Source: Chrysomallon squamiferum | Taxonomy: Eukaryota; Mollusca; Gastropoda; Neomphalida; Peltospiridae | DNA: 64,000 bases | Direction of reading: 5' to 3' | Assembly (NCBI GenBank): GCA_012295275.1 | Contig: CM022665.1 | Span: 36,182,933 to 36,246,932, forward strand | Part shown: positions 39,604-56,519 of the stretch, in pieces | Numbering within the stretch: the stretch's first letter is position 1 | Layout: each line of letters starts with the position of its first letter | Notes under the pieces: model-generated | Seen by the model: only the letters and a program-made list of their open reading frames with translations | Told to the model about the DNA's origin: nothing | Database searches by the model: none | Made by a program: the position numbers and the translations under genes

Positions 39604-42146
39604 ATCAACAGTACTTTCTGACTCGCTCAGACCGGTTTTGACAAACATTGGCGTAAAATTCATGAGTATTAGCAACTTGCTTTAAAATACACTACAGGTT
39701 TAGAATTCCTAAAAAGCTTGATTTTGAATGTAATATTCAGTGTTTATGTTGCAAAATGACAGAAACGAATCAGTTTCTCAGTAGATTATGAAGGACAAAT
39801 TCCCGCAAATTTTATTCCGATAAAAATTCGTAACTTTTTTCGTATTAGTGTTATCACAGAGATCTTCCTGCCACTTTAATATGCATGTTTAGCTCTTTCT
39901 AATGTGTAATGATTTAGGAAAATAATAATTTTGAAAATTTTATCGCATACCTACTCATACCACCTCGAACCCGTTTCTTACTATTATATATATATATACA
40001 CACATTTTTTTTTTCAATTATTACGTTGTCGCCAGCAAAAATAAAAAAATAAAAAAAAGAAGAAGAAGAAACATGAAATCAAAAAAGAAAACAATTTCCA
40101 CAGACACTGGCGGGTGAATATGAAGATGACTCTTCTCATTAGGAACCATAATGTGGACACGTTACTCTGCCAAAACACCGTAACAGACAGTTCTGAGTAC
40201 CTCGTTCACTTGTTGTGAAACAATACTTTAAACCATTATAATTCTTTCTTTACTTATTATTTATTTCCATTTCAATGCATTAGAGGCAATATTTTCACGT
40301 AAAAAGCAAATTAACCACATGTTATTTGGGTGATTGCCCTGATACATTCATTATAGTGCTTGATACCAGTTTTTGGACAGAAAATTGCATTTTTTTTTTT
40401 TTTTAAATATCTGTCAACCGGCCGTATTCGTGTTAAACATTAATATTTCAGTCTTTTTCGTTAAAACAAAAAGCATTCAACTTCTAAAATCTGTACTATT
40501 ATGTATGCAAACAATGTTTCCTATTTGAATTCAAAAAAAAAAAAATCATCGGTCCATGTATGTGATAAAAAATAATGATAATAATAATAATAAAATATAA
40601 ATAAATAATAAAACTCATCAAAATAAAATTATTTGTCGATCACAGGAAAGAGCACAGAGAAGACAATATTTTGTTCCGAAAATTAGGGTAATTTCCATCG
40701 CCCCGTTTTTTTTTTTTTTTTTTTTAAGCTTTATTGAACAAATGCTTAAATCTTAGTTCATTGAATTCTAATATTTCCCTTAAAAAGGAAGATACCTGTG
40801 AAATTTTGATGATATCAAGTTTAAAAAAAAAAAATAAAAAAATAAAAGATACTCTCTATGAAGGACAAATCTACTGACAGAATAAATTATCAGTATGGAA
40901 TAAAAATGTTTAAAACACAATAATTATAAAACCTTGTGAATGGACATTTCTAAAACAAACAAGTATATGCTTATGTATCTGTGAGTGATAATAAATAAAA
41001 TAAAATAACAAGAAATACCCAACCAAATGGCACCTTTTTATTTGACTTAACAGGCGGTTATAGTTGTTTGTTGTTATCATGCCGAAACAACGGTGACAAG
41101 TGTCAGTAATATTTTTTTTTTTTTTTTTTTTTTTTTACGAAATGAGAAAACTTTTGTTTTTCACCTAAATGATCATGTTAAGCTATTTTTCGTCGTAAAA
41201 TTAAGATATCTTCTAGAACAGCAAAAGCAAAAATTCGAAAAGCGAAGTAGTGAAGTAAGTGTGCGAAGTTACTGAATAGGTTCTTATTTCGGAACTTTTA
41301 TAAATGGACGAACTACAGCACTATTTATGGAGGTTAAAAGTGCTAGCATGGACATGGTGAACTCGAGTACGATTTTGTCACGTAAATAAAACACAGAGGA
41401 AAAACGATCTAAGTATGTCAGACTATATTGTGGTGGAATGTTCGGCTGTCATTGTTATTGAATTATACACATTATTTTATTTTGTTTTATTTTATTTTAT
41501 TTTATTTTTATTCCTATTATTACTATTATTATTATTATTTTGCCTGCTCGATTTAAATGTAAATTTTTTATTTTTTTTCAAATAAAATTTTGTCATTACT
41601 TTTTACATATATATAGTCCGTATGTTTTAATCGAGTTCATATTACTTCTGTACTGTAATTTTTTTTGTAATTTTTTTTATTTTTTTTTATTTTTTTTTAT
41701 TTTTATTTTTATTTTTTTTTTCGTGTGAGAAGATTACGTTCTTTTCATAAATATTTTATCCAGTTTGGTACAAATTGTTGGATATTCTTCATTACATAAC
41801 ATTATTTTAATAAGAAAAAATTAGAAATTAAATAAACATAGATAAACAATACGTTTATTTAAATAATAATAAATAAAAAATTTTTTTTTTTTTTTAAATT
41901 AGGCTACTAAACAATTACATAAATAATTTTTTATTTACCAAATTTATAATAGTTAGTAAAATACATATATAGAAGTATGTCTACAAGGCAGGGTCAGTTG
42001 TTGGTTGTTAGAAATTATTATTATTATTATTATTTGTTTTTATGATTTTGCATATGATTACAACAGCCAACACAACCAGTATATATGTATATTTTGAAAG
42101 CATTCCATTTTGCTTTATTTATTTATTTATGTATTTGTTTACAGAT

Positions 42147-44575
<2,429 letters not shown>

Positions 44576-44715
44576 AGACACGAGCCAGAGTTTCCAGCCA
44601 AGTTCAGTTTCATCGTTCTGTTGTTGTTAATTCATTAATATTTGTATTAAAGGACATATTGTTCTGAGCATAACATTGTCTGTCTTCTTGTGCTTATAAG
44701 TTAAATAATAAGTTA

Positions 44716-44721
44716 AATAAA
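44716..44721 (+). terminator. poly(A) signal AATAAA of the Ig-domain gene
   Basis: Canonical hexamer 141 bp after the stop codon. The nearest match in the expected range. Confidence 0.55.
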
Positions 44722-45429
44722 CAGAAATAGCTCTTTAAAAATTCTTTCGGTAAAACTTGAAGAAGAATGAAATAAAAATTACAATAACTTTGAAAAATAA
44801 AAATATGTATGAAAAGTAAAAGATATATATATATATACTGAAGATAAAAATGAAGAAAAAAGAAGGAATACATCAGTGCCCGAGTGTCAGTTTACAAGTA
44901 ATGTCGTGACAATTACTGCTAGGCCACTAATTGTTTTCAGTGAAGAACAAATATCTAAAAGCAAAAATCACGTGGAAAATTTGAGGGTTGCATTATTTAT
45001 CTATATTTGTTTATCAAATTATTAATTATTTATTTTAATTAAGTAATTAATTAATTTAATATTTATTTATTTCATTTCTTTTCTTTTTTTTATCTCTATT
45101 CATTTATGTTGTTTTTTTCTTCTTTGTCTCGATTATTCCATTTTGAAGGAGAGAAAATAGGACATGACATCAATGTCAGCTCTAAATTATGACAAATGCC
45201 TATCTGGGACAGGAACCCAATTCTTGACTCCATTAAGATGAATAAAGATTAAAAAAAAAAAAAAAAAAAAAATATTAATTATTGTTTAACAACACACTTG
45301 ATATATTTTTTAATGTATGGATGGATATATGCATTTAAGTACTATAAATATATTAAAGGAGTGAATCCTTTTTTTATTTTTTTATTTTTATTTTTTTGTG
45401 GAGAGGGGGGATTGACTTATATGCACACT

Positions 45430-45490
45430 TCGCACAGAAATAGTTGGATATTAAGTTGTAAACAATAAAATATCAACACCTTGGCCTTTG
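45430..45490. repeat. direct repeat, copy 1 (partner 45717-45774)
   Basis: Shares TCGCACAGAA, TGGATATTAAG, GTAAACAATAAAAT and CACCTTGGC in the same order and spacing with 45717-45774. The intervening 226 bp is not repeated. It could be short terminal repeats of a small element. Confidence 0.7.
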
Positions 45491-45716
45491 AAAAGCCAAC
45501 TGCTGCACACTTAGAAGAAAACAGGAGGACAAAACCATGGAGGAATGATCTTGCAAACAGTCAAACCTCGGGCCAGTGTTCTGCCACAAAGCAAAACTCT
45601 ATTCCCCCAAACCCTCTGAATTAACGACACTAAAGAATTAAAATAAAAAAATGAAAAGCGAGTGAATGATACCTGAATACGGCGTGCTGCTGCGTATGTA
45701 ACTGTATCCAAAGATC

Positions 45717-45774
45717 TCGCACAGAAGTTACTGGATATTAAGTGGTAAACAATAAAATAACACCTTGGCGTTTT
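45717..45774. repeat. direct repeat, copy 2 (partner 45430-45490)
   Basis: Second copy, in the same orientation, with a few substitutions and a 3-4 bp indel. Confidence 0.7.
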
Positions 45775-46608
45775 CACAACAAATTGGCAGACAGTTGTGA
45801 ACAATTCATCACAAACACTAACAGAAGAATGTCTCATAATCTATTGCTTACTCTGCATGTTAACTACACTTGTGTATACAGTAATAGCTGGTCTCCATGT
45901 TTCACTTTCAACGTGTAAAAATATGTGTAAGAGTACGCGCGTGTACATCACGGTTAGATGGAGATGGTCGAGTGTGCGTAGTAAATATATGGATTAATGA
46001 ATCAGCTTGTATGTCTAAATACTTACGATTGTAGAATGGCTGAACTACAAAACATTTCGTGGGCTTTTAAAAAAATATATATCCGTATGTTTATATGTGT
46101 TTATAGATGTCTGCATTTAAAGTGTATGCATGCCTGAAAATGCATAAATTCGATATAAGTATGTGCTAGGGACTTATACACGTACTATGAAGCTATGGCT
46201 ATGTAGATGTGTGCTCCCTTTTATGAAATTACAGAACCGCCCCTGCAGTGTATCAGTGTATGTATAAACACTGACGTGTACGGCTGCGAGCGTGTCTGTG
46301 ATTGTATACTGTGTTAAATAGTTCATTTCTTTTCTGCACTCATGCGAATGTAGTATGATTATTTCTTGAGCTCAGTTGCTTTCACTTCAGCTGTTCCAAT
46401 TATCAACAATCTTAACCCGATCTCAGAGTTACGCATATATCTTACCTTTGAGAAACAGCCGTTAAATCAGCATTTCCACAGCGGTCACTTAGTGAAATGT
46501 CAAATATCTCTGTTTTAATTATTTTTATGTTCGATTGAAAATCAAATGCTGTTCGTGAAATCCTGAAATACTTTCAATTTCTTCCAATGTAAGTTACATC
46601 TGTTTTGT

Positions 46609-46643
<35 letters not shown>

Positions 46644-46779
46644 GCTGTTGTATTTTTATCGTGTATTTTAGTCAAACCAGTTCATGTAAAACAGAACATG
46701 TCGTTTGTTATGGCTGTTTTAATTTCAATTACTGATAATTAAATTTAATTTAATTCAATTATTTTTTTTATTGTTTGTT

Positions 46780-46815
<36 letters not shown>

Positions 46816-48004
46816 CAGTGCCTCTGTTACAAATATTTATATTACAAATTTTATAAAACGTTAGTGATTTCTTCTGGAATGTCTCTAAGAACTCTAATGA
46901 ATATTGTCTAATCTGTTTATGAAAGAATAGTCTTCGTAAACTTTGGTTAATGTCTATTTCTTTTTCATTTTGATGTTCTGGTGTATATATTATAGCTGAC
47001 AAAAACAAACAAACAAAGAAACAAATATAATAATAATAATAAAGAAATTAAGAATAAAAAAATAAATAAATAATAAAATAAAATAGAATAAAATAAAATA
47101 AATAAATAAATAAATAATAGGATAAATTAACCAAAAAATAGTAAATCAAACAACAAAAAAAAAAAAAAAAAAAAAAAAAAAGCGAAAAAAACAAGAAGAA
47201 GAAACCTCTTTGGATTGGCTAATCGGTTTATTTTCACAAATATTCCAATAAACTTGACAAATGATAATTTTCAGAAATATACACCACATAATACTTTTTG
47301 TATCAGAATACACAAATTAAAAAGTATTAATAATGAATATATGAATACATTCTGAGCACTGATCCAGTGACAGAAAAAAAAACAGAAAAAAAAACTCATA
47401 ACAGTAATTTGTCAAATCAAATTACAAGTTAATTAAACTTATTTGTAGCAGTTATACATGCTCCGATTATCTTTAATACAAAACTATAAAGTATTTTATT
47501 TATTTTAAAACAATATAAAATGTACATAAAACGGTATACGACGTATGGATGACATTTTTCTGAGCTTAATTATGAATGACGTTGAGGTACACTTTCAACA
47601 GTTTTTATGCATCAAGTAAAATCTTTTTGACTTTGTTACACACATTAGGTACATATTTCTGCAAATAGCAACATAATATTTTCTTAAACTCAGGATTTTT
47701 TAAATTTGTTGTTGTTTTTACCTTCTTGACAATATCAAAGCATCATTTTTTTTTTTTGAAGCTCACGCGCAGAGATCTGTAGGATTTACTCATTCAGCTG
47801 ATGACGGTGAGAAAGCGACAAGAGCACATTATCATCCTTCGTAGTTACTATATAATGTCTGCAAGGACTGGCTGCTGGATTTAATTATTTCGCTTGGAAA
47901 CAGGTGATTTCAGAGTCATAACAATAACAGCAAAGTGTCATCGTTTAAGATGACCCTATTGTGTAGAGAAGAATGTTGTGTTACTTTTAAGCTTCTTCGG
48001 ATCA

Positions 48005-48175
48005 ATGTATTTGATAGTCACAGCACAAGCACCGGCTGAAGCTGCATTAAATACAACGCTTAGTAACAGCAGCAAAGATGACACTGTTGGATTCACCAGT
48101 TTCTGTCGAAGTTACTCGAAGAAAACATGGAAGCTATTGCTAGTTACATCCATTTTCAATGACAGGGATATTTAA
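48005..48175 (+). CDS. weak small ORF, possible secreted peptide or exon (56 aa)
   Basis: The frame starts at an ATG (MYLIVTAQAPAEAALNTTL) and stops at TAA. It contains NTT and NSS sequons and a Ser/Lys-rich end. The same frame is open upstream for a further 51 bp as hydrophobic LLLSFFGS, so it may be an exon whose start lies elsewhere. Composition is more balanced than the surroundings. No family recognised, and it may be chance. Confidence 0.25.
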   Translation: MYLIVTAQAPAEAALNTTLSNSSKDDTVGFTSFCRSYSKKTWKLLLVTSIFNDRDI

Positions 48176-48440
48176 ATAAGCTGCAAGACTGCTATGATGC
48201 CTTCTGCACTGTTTGCTTGCTAAGGGTGTAAAATACATACTTCATAATTTAGCTCAGAATAATTCATCCACCAGCACGTATAAACGTCAGGTAATATGAG
48301 ATAAGGATGGAAGATTTTTTTTCACCATATTCACAACCATAATTATTTTCTATTGAAGAAAATGGACAAATATGACTGCGTGCGTTACAAACATAACTTA
48401 TTTATTTATTTAATTATTTATTTATTTATTATTGTTGTTG

Positions 48441-48480
<40 letters not shown>

Positions 48481-48546
48481 ATAATAAAATCTAGGGAAGA
48501 AAAGAACAACATAAACAAAACCAAAAAATAATAATAACAATAATAA

Positions 48547-48577
<31 letters not shown>

Positions 48578-49436
48578 AAACAACAATAATATTACCATTT
48601 CCTTTCAAAACCGTAACCACAACATTTTACATTTTAAGTCTGAACTGTTCCATGAAATACATTTTTATACCTAACTTAAAATACTTTGTACGTTGAGATA
48701 CGAGGAAATCACACCTAGTGCAACCACCAGAGTTACTTAGTGCTTCTTTCTTGATACGTGTTACTTAACAAGACGTAAACAAAATGTCAGAACATTTAAA
48801 TTTTTCTTCATTTGTTCTAGGAGCACAGCCAGTTATCTGAACAGCTGTTGTCTTCAAGTAAAATAGTGTTTCAGAAAATAAAAACTAGTGGGAAATCAAA
48901 AGATTAACAAAAATATGTTATTTAAAATCATTTACTAGCACAAATGAAGGATGCTATCTGTTAAGATCCTAACTGGGGTTATTTGAATTAATATGATTAG
49001 TCTTTCCGATACACTCTTTTCTTTAAATATATACATATATGTAAGTATGTATGTATGCATGCATGCATGTATGTATGTATGTATGTATTATTCTTGTTAA
49101 TTCTGTTTTCTAAACATTATAAATAATTTATGTGCCATTTTCGTAAATGATCTGGCAGAGTCATAATATTTTACACTCGAAGATAAACAATACAGAGTCA
49201 TATGTAATTAAAGTCGGTTATTCCTGGAATATGTTTAAACCTATTTTATTTATATAATTTAATGTCAGATGGATTATTATCGATAAGCTGCTCAGGGGGA
49301 ATAAAACAAAATAATATTTTTAGTTCTAGGTACCAACAAATTACCTCCCTTAGCAGCAAACCTCATGAATGCACAGAAAAGATTTATAAAAATTCATTTT
49401 TATTCTGTCTGCTTGTTTTAGATGGGCTAAAAATAA

Positions 49437-49439
<3 letters not shown>

Positions 49440-49486
<47 letters not shown>

Positions 49487-49490
49487 CAAC

Positions 49491-49534
<44 letters not shown>

Positions 49535-49553
49535 CAACAATAATAATAATAAT
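49440..49553. repeat. (AAT)n with AAC interruptions
   Basis: Two AAT blocks, each followed by AACAACAAC, suggesting a duplicated roughly 50-bp unit. Confidence 0.9.
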
Positions 49554-49965
49554 AGAATTATATGTAAGCTTGTTACGAATGTGTGTGTGTGTGTGTGTTT
49601 GTGTGTGTTTTGGTTTTGTTTGTTTATTCATTTTTCAGTTATCTATCCTGAACTTGAAGCTAATATGCAATATTTATTTAACAATATATATTTTTTTTCA
49701 ATTTAAAATTATTTCTGTAGAACCATACAGACAAAGCTTGCCAAATCTGAAACTTTGATTTTGCTTCTTTACTGCAGAATCTGAACGATTACGTCTGATC
49801 TCAAAAAACAGTTATTAGTCGTTTAAAATTTTCCTTAGCTGCGAATACGCTTTTAGTGCCAGGATTCACTATTAGCCTGTCAAATCAATGAACTTTTCCT
49901 TCTCATGTCATTAGTATGGCTAGACATTAAAACCAAATTACTTAACTACTTAACATGTTAGAATG

Positions 49966-49968
<3 letters not shown>

Positions 49969-50014
<46 letters not shown>
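49969..50014. repeat. (TG)n array
   Basis: About 22 TG units with further TG/TA alternation to about 50220. Confidence 0.9.
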
Positions 50015-50015
<1 letters not shown>

Positions 50016-50915
50016 ATTTATGTTTGCATGTATATATGTCTTACGTTTAATAGATACACAAGAACTAGGTTCTATCTATATAAATCCACTGAGCATAAGA
50101 TATAAATATATAAACAATATATATGGATATGTGTGTATATGTGTGTGTTTGTGTGTGTATCTATGTGTGTGTGTGTATAATTATATACACACGCATATCC
50201 ATACATATAGTTTATATACTTAAAACGTAAAATGTATACACAGTTTGATTCAGTATTTGCTCCATTAAATAAGAAAGAAAATTAAATGTTTCATCAAAGT
50301 CTATATTTTGGGTTTCTGTGAGGGTGATTGTTGAAACAATCAGACGAGATAAAAAGTAATGAAATGAAACTAATTCACAAAGTTACAATTATATGAATAG
50401 AGATATTAAAAATGAAAACCATTAAAATGTTAAATTCCATAAATAAAAATTAAAAAAAAAAACACATCTGGGACATCCGTGTTATAAAAATATCAGAAGA
50501 TTAGAGATGACTACTTCGTGTTTTACGACGATGCAGTAATAAGGTTAATGCTAAACGTAAAGTTGATTTTATGTACACATATTGTCAAAGTTTGCCTGGG
50601 ATAACCAAACTTAAACAAGCACAATACTGATACACATGTATTAAACATTACATTGTGATTTTCACACAAAATTAAATTTGCAAAACACACCTTTTAAGGA
50701 TAAGAAAAACCCACACAAGTATTAATTATCTGTAAGAAAAATAAAAAAAACAAAAACAACAACAACAAATAAATCCCAAAACCCCCTGCAAACTCACGGA
50801 GTTAACCAATCATTTAAAATACTTTTAAGTCGTCATTTTTAAAAGATCGTCACCAAATATAGGTGATGTTAAAAATGGGCAGTTCTTGTGCTAATGTTGT
50901 GGCATCATGATGATG

Positions 50916-50921
50916 TTTATT
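50916..50921 (-). terminator. poly(A) signal AATAAA (minus) of the SPEC3-like gene
   Basis: Minus-strand AATAAA 146 nt past the TGA at 51067-51069. Plausible by position. Confidence 0.4.
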
Positions 50922-51066
50922 TTATTTCATTATTTATTTAGTTTTGTTTTCTTGGTGTTTTCTTCTCAGTGAATCTGCGTCGACTTCTGTCAGCCTCGGG
51001 TGTAATTTGGCGACTGGTAAACGGGGTGGCAAGATCGAGCGCTAGAGTCACTGAGATCAGCTACCG

Positions 51067-51291
51067 TCATTCGACGCTGCTCTGTCTTCTTACGTAATAC
51101 GGAATCCTCTGGGAATCGGTGGATGGCACTGTAAGAAAAATAATATTACTGTTATTATTACCACATATGCATGCATGTATAGGTATATCATTATTTCAAA
51201 TCGCTAGATGTTAATATTTACAAATGCACGCGATCGATTTTAAATGTCGTTTAAATTTACGATGACCTGTCTCAGAAAATTAAATCTTAAC

Positions 51292-51365
<74 letters not shown>

Positions 51366-51539
51366 GGTTTATTTATTTATTTAAAAGAAAATTCTTTCTT
51401 TTTTTAATGATAATATTTATTTTACGTATTCATTTAATATTTATTTATTTATTTAAGATTATTACTATTATTATTATTGTTGTTCTTACTGTTTAGTAAT
51501 TATGGTTCATATTATCTTCGTTTTATTTACTATTGTTAC

Positions 51540-51581
<42 letters not shown>

Positions 51582-51740
51582 GCACACACACATTGGAATT
51601 CAACATTTTATCTATTTTTATATTCTTATAAATAAGAAACCACATTAAAAATGAATTTCCAACTGGCCAACAACTAAGCTGTACATCAGTTAACTATTAA
51701 TAACACCTTATTTATTTATTGTTATTGTTGTTGTTGTTGC

Positions 51741-51788
<48 letters not shown>

Positions 51789-52542
51789 TATTAGCACCAT
51801 TATTATTATTATTTTTTTTTTTTTTATATTAACATAAGCAATAATAATAATAATAATAGTAATAAAACAAAATGTTCATCAGCAATTTATAGTGAGGAAA
51901 CGTATTATGTGGTTGCATCTTACCAAATTTCTGTCTTGCACCCTGCACTAGTGTACTTTTCCCCTTAACACTGAATACTGACCACGGAATTGCCTACACT
52001 GTTTTCTGATTAAGCTGCTAACACACTAATTCTAACCCTGTGTTCTGTGTTCCTGTGCTATGACCCAAAATATCCAACATCTTGGTCACGTTACCCGTTG
52101 TTTATCCCAATCTAAATCACACTCCACCCACTACTTGCTTGAACCTTCTAAAGATGCTTGGGCAGATGTTTGATCGCTGATTCTAAGTATGTCTACAGCT
52201 GGAAGGTAATTTAGTGCCGTCTGCAGTCATATACTCTAAACAGGTCCTTAGTTTTTAAATATATATTTTGGACAAGGTCAAGATTTATTTTTCTGAGACT
52301 ATTCTTGAACAGACACACTCAGCTACCGGTCAGCTTGGTTGAAAACAATCGTACGGAGCCTTGTCTTTGTTAGAACAAAGCTCAAATGGTGTAATTTATC
52401 GTTGGATGAGCGTATTAAAACATAAATAATTTTTTATCTCGGTTAATTTGGATTTATTAATCAGTGGTTTAAATATAACTAAGCGCTTAACATTAGGCAT
52501 AAAATAGAGAGAGAGAGAGAGAGAGAGAGGGAGGGAGGGAGG

Positions 52543-52623
<81 letters not shown>

Positions 52624-53952
52624 TGTGTGCAGTTGCAAATATTCAATTTCAAACATTTTATTTCTAAATTCTATCTGAAATGAAGTTTTGCAAAATCTCG
52701 AAGATATTGGCAATATCTTGAAAACTAATACGTTAATAACAGAATTAATATCTTTACTTTATAGAAGAAGCCTATTTAAGTTATATTTGATCAATTATAC
52801 TTGATAATAGATGTTATTAACGTTGAAAAAGGAAGGGAGGTAACTGAGATGAAGCGATTACTTTCAGACGCAGAAGGAACAAAACAGATGGATGTGATTA
52901 TTAAAATGGGTAACATTACATGAACTAATAACAGCAGAGAATCTGACCTTTGTTCGGACATCAATACGCACTTTTGTTAAGGGACTTTGCAGTTTGAAAT
53001 TGTTAAAAACCACACTAAGAGAAATCACTTAAATTTTAAAACAGAAGACAGGAAAGGAAAAGAAAACAATAAGAAGCATACCGTTTCGAAATATTCGAAT
53101 AAATCAAATATAAATTTAATATAGTTTGGGGGTAATTGTTAGCATGCTTTGGACACGTTTTAATGAAGATTTTGAATAAATTCCTATACATTTTTCATAT
53201 TAACAAAGTAAGAATGTAATAATAAAATGATATGTGAAATGTAAGTCTTGCGGCTCAAAAAAAAGAAAGAAAAAAGAGGTTTATTGTACACAGATCTTAC
53301 GTCTTTCTTATTATAAATAATTACTAATAATCAAGAAAACATACGTGCAATAATAATGAGTGAAAAGAAATATTCAAGAACAGATAAATTCCATAAGAGA
53401 TATTAAAAAAGAGATTTTAGTTTTTTACGAATTAGTCAAAATACAAAAAGAAATTTGTTGAATAATAGTTAGTAGTAAAAATAGATATTTCGGAACAGAT
53501 ATGTTCAATAATGATTATTCCAAAACAAAAAACATAGCAGTTAATACAAATATACACTGAAGAAGCGATATATTCAATAGTAACTACTGAAAATATGTTC
53601 AAGAAAAGCTATGTTCAGTAATTAGTCACGATTGATATTCAAGAAGATATATGTATTACACTAATTAGTCGAAACAGATGTTCAAGAGTAAATACGTGAC
53701 AGAGTGATTAGTAAAAATTAAAAACTAGACATGTTACAGAGTAATTAGGAGAGGAATGGAGACACTCACTTTTCTTACTTGATATCTGGACGAAGTTCAT
53801 TCCCCAAATAATACTCCAGACCCAGCCAACGATTATTATGAAAGACGCCATCTGGAGTAGAGCAGTCAATATGTTCAGGCCCAGAGCAGTGCATGTCGAC
53901 TGGAACTTGGTTTTGGCACCACAGAGAACAGTGAAGGCAGAAATTAATGTAC
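51067..53952 (-). CDS. SPEC3/stum-family membrane protein, last two coding exons (5' part not located)
   Basis: Penultimate exon 53779-53952 on minus opens with TLISAFTVLCGAKT and ends with the family signature VGWVWSIIWGMNFVQIS. The acceptor is CACAG|GT and the donor is TCA A|GTAAGA. A second donor 9 bp on, GTGAGT at 53769, is also in phase and would add three residues. The last exon 51067-51128 gives MPSTDSQRIPYYVRRQSSVE and TGA. Spec3-type proteins are small, with a TM1 ending in a PG.GT motif, a Cys/Gly turn and a TM2 ending in GW.WSI.WG. Here the second half is clear. The exon with TM1 was not found. Phase-compatible donors on minus occur at 58094 (CCCCGGG|GTAAGA) and 58905 (ACCACAG|GTAAAT), but neither gives a convincing TM1. 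Sea-urchin Spec3 is ciliary and fly stum acts in mechanosensory neurons. A role here is inferred only from family. Confidence 0.75.
51294..51363. repeat. (CT)n array
   Basis: About 34 units in the SPEC3-like intron, 165 bp from the last exon. Confidence 0.97.
52508..52622. repeat. (GA)n array with GGGA interruption
   Basis: GA units interrupted by a GGGAGGGAGGGAGGGGG block at about 52529-52545, in the SPEC3-like intron. Confidence 0.95.
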
Positions 53953-56320
53953 CTGTGAAAGAAATAAGATAATTAAATAGTTTATTTTGTTATCAGTCGT
54001 AAAGAAGAAAATTAAACTGTAATTAGTGGAGATGTTTTAAAAATCACAAGCTCACTGTATATTTAAGAAAGGCTGATTATAATTAACAATACATTTATTT
54101 CAGTCCCTACAACATTTATACCGTGTAGAAACTGGTTTTCAATGCATCTGAAGTTAATTTAGTTTAAAGAACTGTGCAAACATGGTCACGTATCGAAAAT
54201 TGACATATATTTTTAAATGGTATTCAGTACTGTTAGATGCATTGTACGTTTCCTGTTACTGTTTTAAACGCGTAATATTCTAACGATCAAAAGTGCAAAC
54301 GTTTCAACTTTCCAGAATTCAAGATGGATGTACTTTTATACTGTGGAATAATTAACAGATCAATGGAATTAGGTCTGTGTTATTATAGTAATTCAAATCA
54401 ATTATATATAAAATATATAAAAAATAGAGAGATTTCATTTATTTATTTTATTTAATTATTTATTTAATTTATTTATTTATTTACTTATTTATTTATTTAT
54501 TCGTTTGTTTGTTTTCTTGATTATTATTTGACCTTTTTTAACCTTATTCTTATTAATATTTTTTCTTCTTCTTAAACTAAAGAGCTGCCGTCGCCTGGAG
54601 CATTTGCTGTGTGCAGCGGTTGTGAAACTCATGACACCAAATACCCGGAGGACTGCCACTCGCCTCCATTTTTAATTTCACTTCTTACCATGTCTCTGGA
54701 TTTATCCAATTAAAACGAAGAACGTTGTGAAATTCCTGTCACGCGGTAACGACAACGACCAGCTGGCGAGGTGCCCGCAGTGCAAATTGTATTAAAACTA
54801 AGTCATCCAGCTCAGACTTAACACTCGCTGTACTGAACAAGATGAGCTTCTGAAGACTTTCAGATCATTCGTAATTGTCAAGACGATATTTTCAATTTTG
54901 AAAAATTGCGGTAATAATTATTATTGCCTTATACACCGGCAGTTTGGAAAGATAAATTATACTTCTTTTTTTTTTCCCCCTGTTATTTAATTTTTTTTTT
55001 TTTTTTTTTTTTTTTAAATTCCAAATATATCGTGTTGTATTAGATATTATATTATATTATATTATTATATCATATTAAAGATGGATATTGTTTTGAAGCG
55101 TTCACTTCGTTGTACTCAGTTAATGTTATTGCACTTTTCGATATTGATAACCACAACAGGAATGTACTTTTAAAAAATGTCGAAAGCGTAAAGAAAGAAA
55201 GAATGAATGAATGAATGAATGAATTGTTTTTTTTTTTTTTTTTTTTTTGGTTCCTCTGTACATTTTAATAATAATGATTTTGAAATGTAAACTGGTGCAC
55301 TGATGAAAAGAGAAGATAACAAGAAAATTCTTAATTTTTACCTTCAAGATTAGTCGTTGCTGTTAAGAAGACATTTTGTTACGTATACTTCCAAATGATT
55401 GATTTATAACTTGACCCACTTTCTGATAACTGTAATATTTAATATTAAAATAATAAACCCGTTGTTTCGTTCCTACAAAAGCAAGAGAATTTATCAATGT
55501 TTGATTTTTTGTTGTTGTTTTTTTGTTTGTTTCTTGTTGTGTTTTTCTGGGGGTTTTTCCTTCTACCTCCAAATATGGTCTTTATATTTCTGTGTATATA
55601 GTCATACTTATTTAACAATGGAGCGACAGTCTTACTTACAAGCCAGTTATTATGCTTTATTACCTTGAACTGTTTGGGGCCAGTGTGAGATGAAGCAGTC
55701 GTTTTGAAGAATACAAATACATTTTCACCGACAAATGACCTCTTCAAGTCATGAAATCGAAATATAATCATTGGTAAACGTACTTGTGACATTTCATTAG
55801 AGAAGCGATCTTTGACATACAACTAATTAATATAGGTGGCACAGAATGATATATTAACAGCCGTATACAGCACGCTCATATTAGACTGATTAAAACAAGA
55901 AAATTCGTTAATTTTGAATTAGGTACGCGTACATACGATTCTCATAAACCACACTGCTGTTCAGTATGGGTTACTACATTACTTGTTATATACAAACAGG
56001 CTTACGATTTTGAACGATAGTTGTATTAGTGAACATAGTCTCCACAAGAAAACATTTGTTGTTTAAAAGTAATATTAACAGTAATATTAATTCAATACAA
56101 ACTGCCAAAGAATTTTAGATATTAGTAACTGCTAGAATTATTGCACTGAATATTTTATTGTTATTAAATGGAATGCTGTGGTGTGGGTGTACACATGTTG
56201 ATGCAAATGTAACTAATAATTACTTGATATCCGTGATGACGATAGCTGTCATAAAATTTTCAAAGATTTTTTTTTAATTATTATTATTATTATATTTTTT
56301 ATTATTAATATTTTTAGTTT

Positions 56321-56394
<74 letters not shown>

Positions 56395-56519
56395 AAATGT
56401 ATGTATCATGCTGTACGTACGTATTAAATAATCATTCTTTGACAAGTACATAACTATGTATACCCATACATAAAATTCTTCGTCAGTCTATTTTCCAAGT
56501 AACTTGTACCTTCAAACGT
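53953..56519. other. no firm gene; GC-richer islet at 54590-54860
   Basis: Possible intron of the SPEC3-like gene. The islet around 54590-54860 is more GC-rich than its surroundings and shows a minus-strand donor-like GACATG|GTAAGAAG at about 54688-54700. It could be a non-coding exon. No domain seen. Confidence 0.4.
56322..56390. repeat. (CT)n array
   Basis: About 34 units, 130 bp left of the first 220-bp element copy. Confidence 0.97.

Larger units (their letters stand above)
44722..50915. other. intergenic, no firm gene
   Basis: Contains a 60-bp direct-repeat pair near 45.4-45.8 kb, A/T runs, AAT/AAC and TG arrays, and one weak small ORF at 48005. No recognisable domain found in the other short frames. 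Confidence 0.55.

Noticed and set aside
45511-45837. 108-codon minus frame (MRHSSVSVCDELF...)
   Set aside because: It spans one copy of a direct repeat, shows no domain and has no splice context; treated as chance.
47973-47990. ATG just upstream of the 48005 frame
   Set aside because: It is in a different frame and stops after five codons; the longer frame has only a GTG at 47978, not an accepted eukaryotic start.
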